DNA of 7,043 nucleotides from CAYVZU01 sp964455935. Lineage in GTDB: Bacteria > Fibrobacterota > CAYVZU01. The DNA lies in contig CAYVZU010000159.1 in assembly GCA_964455935.1 (NCBI GenBank), positions 1-7,043 of the forward strand. Reading direction: 5' to 3'. The position numbers were made by a program, and so were the translations under genes. Position 1 is the first letter of the stretch, and every line of letters starts with the position of its first letter. The notes beneath the pieces are model-generated. The model worked only from the letters and a program-made list of their open reading frames with translations, ran no database searches and was not told where the DNA came from. Below are positions 1 to 6,117 of this stretch, in pieces.

Positions 1-126
1 GACGTTTGACGTTTGACGTTTGACGTTTGACGTTTGACGTTTGACGTGGGACGTGGGACGTTTGACGTGGGACGTTTGACGTGGGACGTGGGACGTGGGA
101 CGTTTGACGTTTGACGTGGGACGCAG
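1..126. repeat. Tandem heptamer array (GACGTTT / GACGTGG)
   Basis: Seventeen perfect 7-bp units occupy 1-119, followed by one decayed unit (GACGCAG, 120-126). The array continues past the left edge, so its full length is unknown. Only two unit types occur: A = GACGTTT and B = GACGTGG, in the order AAAAAABBABABBBAAB. Positions 6-7 are always TT or GG, never mixed. The array is not coding on the + strand, because each A unit followed by another unit creates a TGA and the 7-bp period moves it through all frames. It resembles the short tandemly repeated repetitive (STRR) heptamers known from cyanobacterial intergenic DNA, but the unit differs and no kinship is claimed. Nothing recognisable lies between its end and the next gene (127-175). 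Confidence 0.97.
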
Positions 127-175
127 AAAGGGGCGAGGAACCTGCGATGGGCCACGGGTAACGATCGTCTAAACA

Positions 176-1114
176 ATGCGCTCCCGCTTTCTTTTTTATC
201 ACACCGGCGCGATTGGCGACTTCATTACGATTCTGCCGGCAGTCGGGGCGCTCCGGGAAAAGTTTCCAGACCGCGAATTTCTGCTTATAGGACGGCCGTC
301 CATTGGCGCGTTGGGGCTCAATCGGTTCTACTTCGACCAGATCCTCAACGCGGACCGCGCCGCATGGGCGGGTCTATTTTCCCATGCAGAACCATCTGCC
401 GAGCTGGTCGGGGTGCTGAAATCAACGGAAAAGGCATTTCTCTGGACCGCCTCCAATTCAATGCCCCAACGTCTTGGCGAGCTTGGGGTTCCTCGCGTTT
501 ATTTTCAAAAGCCCTTTCCTTCTTCGGCACAACACGCGGTCGATTATCACCTCGATCTGGTTCGTGATCTGGTGCCGGTGAGTGAAGGGTGTTTCCCAAA
601 AGTTTTTCCTTCCCTGGAGGACCGGGCTTTGGCGCGCGCGCTGACTTTGTCCGGTTGGGTTGTTCTGCACCCGGGCTCGGGGAGTCCAAAAAAGAACTGG
701 CCGCTGATATCTTTCCTTGAGCTCGCCGATCGGTTGTCCCGAAATGGCCGGAAGGTTGCCTGGGTTGTTGGTCCGGCCGAAGAAGAATCGGGACTCGCCA
801 GACAGCTGCCGGGCCGCGTGTTGCCGCAATTGGACCTGCCCGTCCTTGCCGCAGCCCTGGAATCGTGCTCGCTTCACATTGGAAACGATTCCGGGATTTC
901 CCATTTGGCCGCGGCTTCCGGCGCGCCGACGCTTGCGCTGTTCGGCTCAACGGATCCGGCGATTTGGGCGCCGCGTGGTCCCAAAGTGCGCGTGGCGGGC
1001 GGATTCGGAATGCGAATGGACAGGATCACGGTGGAAGAGGCGGCGGCCATCGCGCGCGCAATGCTTTTGGGCCGGCCGGGTACATGTTCCTATGAATTCG
1101 TGTCCGTTTCTTGA
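176..1114 (+). CDS. Glycosyltransferase family 9 protein (ADP-heptose:LPS heptosyltransferase-like)
   Basis: This 312-residue protein has the GT9 (GT-B fold) signatures in order. The N-terminal GAIGD loop (residues 11-15) carries the Asp that serves as catalytic base in WaaC-type enzymes. The sugar-nucleotide site HPGSG...KKNWP lies at about 165-176, GNDSG followed by a His at 236-243, and the FGSTDP...W.P segment from about 256. Family members transfer heptose or related sugars from an ADP donor to lipid A-core acceptors at the cytoplasmic face of the inner membrane. Donor and acceptor cannot be read here, so no waa symbol is given. An in-frame TAA at 170-172 makes ATG 176 the first possible start, and the motif only 10 residues in supports it. 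No clear Shine-Dalgarno sequence precedes it. The gene sits alone between the heptamer array and a likely promoter for ssb, with no LPS neighbours visible. Confidence 0.9.
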   Translation: MRSRFLFYHTGAIGDFITILPAVGALREKFPDREFLLIGRPSIGALGLNRFYFDQILNADRAAWAGLFSHAEPSAELVGVLKSTEKAFLWTASNSMPQRLGELGVPRVYFQKPFPSSAQHAVDYHLDLVRDLVPVSEGCFPKVFPSLEDRALARALTLSGWVVLHPGSGSPKKNWPLISFLELADRLSRNGRKVAWVVGPAEEESGLARQLPGRVLPQLDLPVLAAALESCSLHIGNDSGISHLAAASGAPTLALFGSTDPAIWAPRGPKVRVAGGFGMRMDRITVEEAAAIARAMLLGRPGTCSYEFVSVS

Positions 1115-1140
1115 CTCCATTTTTCATTTTACTTTATCTT
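1111..1140 (+). promoter_or_regulatory. Candidate sigma70-type promoter for ssb and the downstream block
   Basis: TTGACT (1111-1116) matches the -35 consensus at five of six positions. TATCTT (1135-1140) matches the -10 consensus at four of six, after an 18-bp spacer. A shifted reading, TTATCT, gives a 17-bp spacer with a poorer -10. The stretch is AT- and T-rich, unlike the flanking GC-rich genes, and lies 38 bp before the ssb start. The -35 box contains the stop codon of the glycosyltransferase gene. This is a pattern match only. Confidence 0.45.
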
Positions 1141-1177
1141 CTCCAATCTGGCATATCTAAAGAAAGGGGTTATTCAC

Positions 1178-1606
1178 ATGGCGTCGGTTAATAAGGTCAT
1201 TCTCATCGGCAATCTTGGTAAGGATCCCGATTTCCGGGTCACTCCCGGAGGGCAGCCCGTCGCGAATTTTTCCATTGCCACCACTGAAAAATGGAGCGAC
1301 AAGAGCGGCGAGAAGAAGGAAAAAACCGAATGGCATAATATCGTGCTCTGGGGCCGGCTGGCGGAAATCGCCAATCAGTATTTGCGCAAAGGCAATTCGA
1401 TTTATATCGAGGGACGCCTGCAAACCCGGTCGTGGGACGACAAGGACGGCAATAAGCGCTACACCACCGAGATCGTGGGCAATGTGCTTCAGATGCTGGG
1501 CGGCCGCCGCGACGCCGGCGCCGGCGCCGGACCGGCCGAAGAAGCGCCTGCGCCTTCCGAGCTGCAGCAGGCCGAGGGCCGGGTTCAAGACGATCTGCCA
1601 TTCTAA
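1178..1606 (+). CDS. ssb: Single-stranded DNA-binding protein
   Basis: At 142 residues this is a normal-length bacterial SSB. Residues 1-107 or so form the OB fold, opening with the typical NKVILIGNLGKDP and containing the conserved WHNIVLWG and YLRKG...IEGRLQTRSW blocks. A low-complexity Ala/Gly/Pro/Glu linker follows (about 112-130). The C terminus is DDLPF, the acidic tip that docks partner proteins such as PriA, RecO and exonuclease I. The protein coats single-stranded DNA during replication, recombination and repair, normally as a tetramer. AAGGGG at 1164-1169 is a good ribosome site 8 nt before ATG 1178. The gene is not between rpsF and rpsR, a common setting for ssb; instead it heads the block that leads into gcvH, only 15 bp before the next gene. 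Confidence 0.96.
   Translation: MASVNKVILIGNLGKDPDFRVTPGGQPVANFSIATTEKWSDKSGEKKEKTEWHNIVLWGRLAEIANQYLRKGNSIYIEGRLQTRSWDDKDGNKRYTTEIVGNVLQMLGGRRDAGAGAGPAEEAPAPSELQQAEGRVQDDLPF
1513..1530 (+). repeat. Three CGCCGG hexamers inside the ssb linker
   Basis: CGCCGG is repeated three times without interruption, encoding alternating Ala-Gly at SSB residues 113-118. The hexamer period keeps the reading frame, so copy-number change would only lengthen or shorten the disordered linker between the OB fold and the acidic tip. Confidence 0.8.
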
Positions 1607-1621
1607 ACCGGAGATCCCCAA

Positions 1622-2275
1622 ATGCATCTTTCACCCTATTTTGTCCATTTGCTGTTCTTCGCGATTTTCGCGATTTCCATCATTGGGTTTCTCATCGCCA
1701 TCAATTCGCGCGGCCCCGTAAAAGCCGCTTTCTCTTACGTCCTGGCTACGGCGCTTCTCGTGGCATCATTGTATGAATTGATTTCATACATAAATGAACA
1801 GAAGATCCGCAGCTTGCAGGTCCGCCAGACTCCGCCGCCGGCCGTCGCCGATGATTCCAAACAGAAGGCCGACCTGGCTGCGCAGCAGGCGGCGATGGAG
1901 TACGGGCAGTTCATCCGGTCTATATCCTCGCGCGGCAAAGAAATTACCCGCAGCATCGCGGGGTTGAATCTGCAAGACGAGTCAGTTGAAATCGAGACGT
2001 ATTTCGCCCGCGCCGCCTCGGCGCGCAACAGGGCTTCGAGCCTCTCGCGTGAATTCAGCGGCCGCCAGCCTCCGGCCCAGGGCTTTGGGGGCGCGCGGGA
2101 AGCCGTCACAAAGGGCCTGCAGCAGACCGTAACCGCGGCCAAATACCTCGATTTGTACTTCAAGTCCGAAGACGAGTTCGAAGAGGAGAAGCGGGAACAG
2201 GCTTTCAGGGCCAGCGTTCGCCAGGCCGCGAGTTTGTTCGATCAAGCCGAGGTTCTGGTCTCCGATCGCCGATAG
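1622..2275 (+). CDS. Two-helix membrane protein of unknown function
   Basis: I do not recognise this 217-residue protein. Two strongly hydrophobic helices occupy about residues 8-27 and 35-57, joined by a short loop with Arg30 and Lys34. The rest, about 60-217, is soluble: a Pro-rich stretch (about 69-75), then Gln/Ala-rich and charged segments that look mostly helical, with an acidic-basic cluster near 184-193. Topology is ambiguous: the positive loop argues for both ends outside, but the Lys/Arg residues just after helix 2 argue against it. No cleavable signal peptide, cysteines, catalytic motif or nucleotide-binding site is visible. GGAG at 1610-1613 lies 8 nt before the ATG. The gene is 15 bp after ssb and 26 bp before the next gene, so it is probably co-transcribed. 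A link to either DNA binding or glycine cleavage is unproven. Confidence 0.8.
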   Translation: MHLSPYFVHLLFFAIFAISIIGFLIAINSRGPVKAAFSYVLATALLVASLYELISYINEQKIRSLQVRQTPPPAVADDSKQKADLAAQQAAMEYGQFIRSISSRGKEITRSIAGLNLQDESVEIETYFARAASARNRASSLSREFSGRQPPAQGFGGAREAVTKGLQQTVTAAKYLDLYFKSEDEFEEEKREQAFRASVRQAASLFDQAEVLVSDRR

Positions 2276-2301
2276 GCAACGCGCCAGGGAAAGGTTCACG
2301 G

Positions 2302-2490
2302 ATGAAATGGGAATTTAAACTGATTGCCTCGGAAGAAAAACAGGACGTAGAACAATGGCTGGAACGGCTCAACGTATTCGGCGATAACGGTTGGGAATTG
2401 GTCGGAATTATTCCTGAATCGGAGCGGAATGTGTTGGCCGCCTATTTTAAAAGGCCGAAGCCGGAAAAACGCGAACAGGGAAAGGGATAA
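2302..2490 (+). CDS. Small DUF4177-like protein
   Basis: This 62-residue protein begins MKWEFKLI, continues through a short charged helix (LERLNVFGDNGWELVGI) and a second strand ending in AYFKRP. It finishes with a Lys/Glu/Gly tail. The W-E-F/Y-K start, the central GWELV and the F-K-R-P end are the pattern of the DUF4177 family: small soluble proteins of about 50-70 residues with no known biochemical function. AAGG at 2291-2294 lies 7 nt before the start, supporting translation. The stop is 3 bp before gcvH, and the last codons (encoding QGKG) hold the gcvH ribosome site, so the two genes are tightly linked in expression. No membrane segment or catalytic residue is seen. The family assignment rests on motif recall only. 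Confidence 0.8.
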   Translation: MKWEFKLIASEEKQDVEQWLERLNVFGDNGWELVGIIPESERNVLAAYFKRPKPEKREQGKG

Positions 2491-2493
2491 CCC

Positions 2494-2877
2494 ATGTCCG
2501 ATATTCGCACCGATCGACGGTATTCGAAAGACCACGAATGGGCCAAGCTGGAAGTCGGCCAGATTTCCGTGGGAATTACCGACTATGCCCAGCACGAGCT
2601 GGGCGACATCGTTTTCGCCGAACTGCCCAAAGCCGGCGCGCGCGTGGAGCAGGGGAAAGCCCTGGGCAGCATTGAGGCCGTTAAAACCGTAGCCGAGATT
2701 TTCTCGCCCGTGAGCGGTACGATTGCCGACGTTAACACCGCGGTGCAGGACGATGCGTCGCTGGTGAACAAAGACTGCTACGGTCAGGGCTGGCTGGTTC
2801 GGATTACACCCGATCAGCCTGCGCAATTCAATTCGCTCCTGGATTCCCAGGCTTACAAGAAGCTGATTGCGGAATGA
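2494..2877 (+). CDS. gcvH: Glycine cleavage system H protein
   Basis: This 127-residue protein is the usual length for GcvH, the lipoyl carrier that shuttles the aminomethyl group between the P, T and L proteins. The N-terminal YSKDHEW (residues 10-16), GITDYAQHELGDIVF (27-41) and the lipoylation loop GSIEAVKTV are all present, with Lys64 as the predicted lipoyl attachment site. The C-terminal GWL (near 105) also fits the family. The ribosome site AAAGGG (2481-2486) lies 7 nt upstream, inside the end of the preceding small gene. The stop overlaps the gcvPA start as ATGA (2874-2877), indicating translational coupling. gcvT, often just upstream of gcvH, is not in the window. Confidence 0.97.
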   Translation: MSDIRTDRRYSKDHEWAKLEVGQISVGITDYAQHELGDIVFAELPKAGARVEQGKALGSIEAVKTVAEIFSPVSGTIADVNTAVQDDASLVNKDCYGQGWLVRITPDQPAQFNSLLDSQAYKKLIAE

Positions 2878-4214
2878 CTTCGCCGTATCTTCCCATGACC
2901 GAGACCCAGCGCGGAGAAATGCTGGCGACTCTCGGGTACTCCTCCATTGAGGATTTGATTCATGCCGTGCTGGGGGCCGAGTGCTGCCGGCACTCCTTCC
3001 GGCTTCCTCCCGGCCGCAGTGAGGCCGAAGTGCGTGAAGCCCTGGCCGGGCTTGCCGCCAGGAACCGCCCCATCGATTCGGTGCTGTCGCTTCTGGGCGG
3101 AGGCGCCTACGGCCACTACATCCCGGCCGCTGTGCGCCAACTGGCTTCGCGATCCGAGTTCTACACCGCCTATACGCCGTACCAGCCCGAAATCAGCCAG
3201 GGAACACTGCAGGCCATTTTTGAATTCCAGACCATGATTTGCGAGATCACGGGGACCGAGGTCTCGAATGCGTCGCTGTACGACGGCGCCACGGCCGCCG
3301 TGGAGGGAATCTCCATGGCCCGCGCGCTCTCCAAGCGCAAGGGCATGCAGGTCCTTTGGGCCGCCAGCGTCAATCCGCGTTACCGGGCCGTGGCCGAAAC
3401 GTATGCCGGGCCGCGCGGGTTCCAGCTCTCGCCGATCGAATTCGATTCCAGCGGCAGTCTGCCGGACTGGACCTTGCTGGGGCCGCAGGCCGAGAATGCG
3501 TTTGCCCTGGTTGTGCAGCAACCTAATTATTTCGGATGCTGGGAGAACCTGCCCGAACTGATCCGCGGGGCCAAAGAACGCGAAATTGCGGTGGTGGTGG
3601 TGACCGATTTGCTGGCTTGCGCCCTGGCCGAGCCGCCGGGCGCGCTGGGCGCTGATATTGTGGTGGGGGAGGCCCAGCCGTTTGGCAATGCCCTGGGCTT
3701 TGGCGGGCCGCACCTGGGATTTATCGCATGTCAAAAAACGTCCGTGCGCCAGATGCCCGGGCGTATCGTGGGTGAGACGGTCGATTTGGAGGGAAAGCGC
3801 GCCTTTGTGCTTACGGCCCAGACCCGAGAACAGCATATCCGCCGTGAAAAAGCCACCTCCAATATCTGCTCGAACCAGGCGCTGAATGCCTTATGTACTG
3901 TGATTCATCTATCCCTTTTGGGTAAGGAAGGATTCATTCAAATGGCCGGTCTTGCGGCGGCCAATGCGCACACGATTAGCGCTCAGCTTGTGGAACGCGG
4001 CGGTCGGATGGCCTTCGAGGGCCAGTTCTTCCGCGAATTCGCCATCTATCTCGATCCTGCCTGGGTGTCGAGCATTGAGGAGAGCGGACGCATATTCCTG
4101 GGCATTCCCTTGGAGCGATATTATCCCAAAATGAAGGGATGCCGGTTGATCGCCGCCACGGAAATGACAACGTGGGAAAAAGTTCAGAAGGCAATTGGGG
4201 AATCGGGGAATTAG
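2874..4214 (+). CDS. gcvPA: Glycine dehydrogenase (decarboxylating) subunit 1
   Basis: At 446 residues this is the full-length N-terminal half of the P-protein, in the two-subunit form. Conserved blocks are the GGGAYGHYIPAAV loop near residue 75, TPYQPEISQGTLQAIFEFQ near 100, NASLYDGATA near 131, GEAQPFGNALGFGGPH near 265 and RQMPGRIVGETVDL near 293. A TREQHIRREKATSNICSNQ block follows near 317. It lacks the PLP lysine, as expected, since that sits in GcvPB. Together the two subunits decarboxylate glycine and transfer the aminomethyl group to lipoyl-GcvH. The start overlaps the gcvH stop by 4 bp and has only a weak ribosome site, so coupling is likely. The last residues (about 440-446, AIGESGN) and the stop codon are written by an octamer repeat, so the extreme C terminus is probably not ancestral. 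Confidence 0.97.
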   Translation: MTSPYLPMTETQRGEMLATLGYSSIEDLIHAVLGAECCRHSFRLPPGRSEAEVREALAGLAARNRPIDSVLSLLGGGAYGHYIPAAVRQLASRSEFYTAYTPYQPEISQGTLQAIFEFQTMICEITGTEVSNASLYDGATAAVEGISMARALSKRKGMQVLWAASVNPRYRAVAETYAGPRGFQLSPIEFDSSGSLPDWTLLGPQAENAFALVVQQPNYFGCWENLPELIRGAKEREIAVVVVTDLLACALAEPPGALGADIVVGEAQPFGNALGFGGPHLGFIACQKTSVRQMPGRIVGETVDLEGKRAFVLTAQTREQHIRREKATSNICSNQALNALCTVIHLSLLGKEGFIQMAGLAAANAHTISAQLVERGGRMAFEGQFFREFAIYLDPAWVSSIEESGRIFLGIPLERYYPKMKGCRLIAATEMTTWEKVQKAIGESGN

Positions 4215-4216
4215 GA
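4193..4216 (+). repeat. Octamer repeat overlapping the gcvPA stop
   Basis: Three consecutive 8-bp units: AATTGGGG (4193-4200), AATCGGGG (4201-4208) and AATTAGGA (4209-4216). The TAG stop of gcvPA (4212-4214) lies in the third unit, and the final six codons come from the repeat. It is the only repeat in the window that clearly enters the end of a gene. Confidence 0.75.
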
Positions 4217-4270
4217 GTCGGTATATGGCCCATGTTGTTCTTTTTTCCTTTCCCCTCCGAGAGAAATCTT

Positions 4271-4305
4271 CCCTCGCCCCTCGGCGGGAGAGGGTAGGGT
4301 GAGGG
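4271..4305. repeat. GC-rich palindromic (REP-like) repeat between gcvPA and gcvPB
   Basis: CCCTCGCCC (4271-4279) can pair with GGGTGAGGG (4297-4305) over nine positions with one G-T pair, around an interior containing CTC/GAG complementarity. The reverse strand reads like the CCCTCACCCTACCCTCTCCC type of dispersed intergenic palindrome seen in many bacterial genomes. No T-run follows it on either strand, so it is not a standard intrinsic terminator, though the RNA could fold and affect mRNA stability. A pyrimidine-rich run (about 4237-4258) precedes it. Confidence 0.7.
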
Positions 4306-4313
4306 GGGTCGGG

Positions 4314-4341
4314 TTGAGATCGGATAAGAATTCTCTATTAC
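4314..4341 (+). promoter_or_regulatory. Weak candidate internal promoter for gcvPB
   Basis: TTGAGA (4314-4319) matches the -35 consensus at five of six positions, and TATTAC (4336-4341) matches the -10 at four of six after a 16-bp spacer, 27 bp before the gcvPB start. If real, it would allow gcvPB expression independent of gcvPA despite the inserted repeat. The match is modest and could be chance. Confidence 0.25.
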
Positions 4342-4368
4342 GCACCAACCGCAGAGAATGGTAGAGAG

Positions 4369-5799
4369 ATGAAAACAATCTTCGAAAAAGGCGCACCGGG
4401 AAGAAGGGGCGCTTCACTTCCGGAGCTTAAGGCCGATGGGGCCCGGTTTGTTCCCGAATCACTGCGCCGCAAACAAAAGGCGCGGCTGCCCGAAGTGAGC
4501 GAAAACGAGGTGGTCCGCCACTACACCGCGCTGTCGTCGCGCAATTTCCACGTGGACAAGGGCTTCTATCCGCTGGGTTCGTGCACCATGAAGTACAACC
4601 CCAAGATCAACGACGAGGTCGCGGGTCTGTCCGGATTCGCGCAGCTCCATCCCGAGCAGCCCCAGTCCACGGTTCAGGGCGCCATGGAGCTCTACTACGA
4701 ACTCGAAACCATGCTGGCCGAGGTTTCCGGGATGGCCGCGGTGACCCTTCAGCCCGCGGCGGGCGCTCATGGCGAGTTGACGGGTCTGCTGGTGATGCGG
4801 GCGTACCACCAACAGAAACATTCGGCCAAAACAAAAATTCTGATCCCTGATTCGGCGCACGGTACCAATCCGGCCAGTGCCGCCCTGGCGGGGTTTTCCG
4901 TGGTTCAGGTTTCTTCGGGCCCCGACGGCCGCGTGGATCTCACGGATCTTCGCGCGAAAATGGCTCCGGATGTGGCCGGGATCATGTTGACCAACCCCAA
5001 TACCCTGGGACTCTACGAGCGGGAATTCCCCTCCATCGCTGAAATCGTCCACCGGGCCGACGGTCTTGTTTACATGGACGGCGCCAATTTCAATGCCATT
5101 ATTGGAAACGTTCGGCCGGCCGACATCGGCGTGGATGTCATGCATTTCAATTTGCACAAGACATTCTCGACCCCGCACGGCGGGGGAGGACCCGGATCGG
5201 GACCCGTTGCGGTGGCCTCGAAACTGGAGCCGTTTCTCCCGGTACCGCGTGTGCGGAAAAATCCCGACGGCACATTCACCTGGAACTGGGACCGGCCGTT
5301 GTCCATTGGCCGGGTCCATGGCTATTACGGTAATTTTCTGGTCGTGGTGCGCGCCTACACATACCTGTTGAGCATGGGGGCCAAAGGGATCCGGGAAATC
5401 AGCGATCAATCGGTGCTCAATGCCAACTACCTGCTTCATCTCATAAAAGAAAAGTGGGACCTGGCCTACTCGGGCCCGGTGGCGCACGAGTTCGTGCTCT
5501 CGGCCAAACGGATGCGGCAGAACGACGTAAAGGCGCTTGACATCGCCAAGCGGCTCATCGATATGGGCTATCACCCGCCCACCATTTATTTCCCGCTTAT
5601 CGTGCCCGAGGCCTTGATGATCGAGCCCACCGAAACCGAAAGCCGCGAGACCCTCGATGCGTTTGCCGCGGCCATGAACCAAATCGCCCGCGAGGCGTCT
5701 GAATCGCCCGAACTGCTTCGCCATGCGCCGGTCACGGCGTTTGTAAGGCGTGTTGACGAATTGAAAGCGGCCAAGGAACTGAAGGTCAAGGCCCTGTAA
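4369..5799 (+). CDS. gcvPB: Glycine dehydrogenase (decarboxylating) subunit 2
   Basis: This 476-residue protein is the PLP-bearing C-terminal half of the P-protein, at the usual length. It opens MKTIFEKGAPGRRG as family members do. GFYPLGSCTMKYNP starts at residue 65, SAHGTNPASA at 162 (with His164), and MDGAN at 236 includes the cofactor-contacting Asp237. The HKTFSTPHGGGGPGSGP segment carries Lys264, the predicted PLP Schiff-base lysine. With GcvPA it catalyses glycine decarboxylation and loads GcvH. The start fits the family N terminus, but the ribosome site is poor (GAGAG directly abutting the ATG). It lies 154 bp after gcvPA, with a palindromic repeat between, whereas these genes are often adjacent in split-P organisms. 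The proteins themselves appear intact. Confidence 0.97.
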   Translation: MKTIFEKGAPGRRGASLPELKADGARFVPESLRRKQKARLPEVSENEVVRHYTALSSRNFHVDKGFYPLGSCTMKYNPKINDEVAGLSGFAQLHPEQPQSTVQGAMELYYELETMLAEVSGMAAVTLQPAAGAHGELTGLLVMRAYHQQKHSAKTKILIPDSAHGTNPASAALAGFSVVQVSSGPDGRVDLTDLRAKMAPDVAGIMLTNPNTLGLYEREFPSIAEIVHRADGLVYMDGANFNAIIGNVRPADIGVDVMHFNLHKTFSTPHGGGGPGSGPVAVASKLEPFLPVPRVRKNPDGTFTWNWDRPLSIGRVHGYYGNFLVVVRAYTYLLSMGAKGIREISDQSVLNANYLLHLIKEKWDLAYSGPVAHEFVLSAKRMRQNDVKALDIAKRLIDMGYHPPTIYFPLIVPEALMIEPTETESRETLDAFAAAMNQIAREASESPELLRHAPVTAFVRRVDELKAAKELKVKAL

Positions 5800-5895
5800 G
5801 GTCGGGAAACCATAGAGTTTTGGAAATTACATCCAGCAGATATGCTCTGAAGCTTGAATCCATATTCGGTTCGTAGAAGGTGCGATTCGCGATTT

Positions 5896-5919
5896 GTGGA
5901 AGAGTGGAAGAGTAGTTAA
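5896..5919 (+). repeat. Octamer repeat GTGGAAGA
   Basis: Two perfect tandem copies of GTGGAAGA (5896-5903 and 5904-5911) are followed by a degenerate third, GTAGTTAA (5912-5919). That third unit already resembles the GTAGTTN heptamers starting at 5933, so the two repeat types grade into each other. Confidence 0.65.
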
Positions 5920-5923
5920 GAAA

Positions 5924-6054
5924 TAATATTTGGTAGATTGTAGTTAGTAGTTTCGGAGAAAGCAGGAAAAGTGAAGCTGCGCTTCCTGCTCTCGCCGGTA
6001 AATTCCGGTCCCGTCATGAACTACTATTCGTAAACTACAAACTACCAACTATTA
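5924..6054. repeat. Heptamer-armed imperfect inverted repeat with internal hairpin
   Basis: The left arm (5924-5945) and right arm (6033-6054) are complementary over 22 bp with two mismatches. A further 7 bp pair inside them (5946-5952 with 6019-6025), separated from the right arm by an extra 7 bp. Both arms are built of heptamers: GTAGATT, GTAGTTA, GTAGTTT at 5933-5953 on the + strand, and GAACTAC, TATTCGT, AAACTAC, AAACTAC, CAACTAT at 6018-6052, the reverse complement of the same kind of unit. Between the arms, AGCAGGAA (5961-5968) pairs with TTCCTGCT (5983-5990), extended by GAG/CTC, and CCGG-TAAATT-CCGG follows. It could be a small non-autonomous palindromic element or opposed tandem arrays. 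No flanking target duplication was identified. Confidence 0.75.
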
Positions 6055-6059
6055 ACTCG

Positions 6060-6074
6060 GCCGCATTTTGCGGC
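6060..6074. other. Small GC-rich hairpin
   Basis: GCCGCA (6060-6065) and TGCGGC (6069-6074) form a perfect 6-bp stem with a TTT loop. No T-run follows on the + strand, so it is not a convincing terminator. It directly follows the inverted repeat and may be its outer boundary. Confidence 0.5.
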
Positions 6075-6117
6075 TCCACGGGCGGGGACCCGATTGATTG
6101 AATTCAAGGATTTCTTC

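Noticed and set aside
1..126. CRISPR array
   Set aside because: The units are 7 bp, directly adjacent and without spacers, and no cas gene is present.
147..161. Tiny leader frame (MGHG) before the glycosyltransferase
   Set aside because: It has only four codons and no regulatory context; chance is the simplest explanation.
4271..4305. Intrinsic terminator after gcvPA
   Set aside because: The stem is possible but no U-tract follows on the + strand. The sequence fits a dispersed palindromic repeat better.
4358..4372. Four-codon frame (MVER) whose TGA overlaps the gcvPB ATG
   Set aside because: An ATGA overlap suggests coupling, but the frame is too short and its ribosome site too weak to separate from chance.
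4459..5724. A 421-codon open frame on the minus strand opposite gcvPB, with similar long ones opposite gcvPA (2853-3836), tdh (6042-6947) and the GT9 gene (345-950)
   Set aside because: Each lies antisense to a gene with strong family motifs. The translations are rich in Arg, Gly and His with no recognisable domain, as expected from GC-rich codon bias on the opposite strand.
5954..6015. Glycine riboswitch or other structured leader before tdh
   Set aside because: A GGAGA-like start and hairpins are present, but the conserved glycine aptamer core (such as CACCGAAGGGG) is missing, and the hairpins belong to the inverted repeat.
6060..6074. Intrinsic terminator after gcvPB
   Set aside because: The hairpin is followed by TCCACGGG rather than a T-run, and it lies 260 bp after the gcvPB stop.
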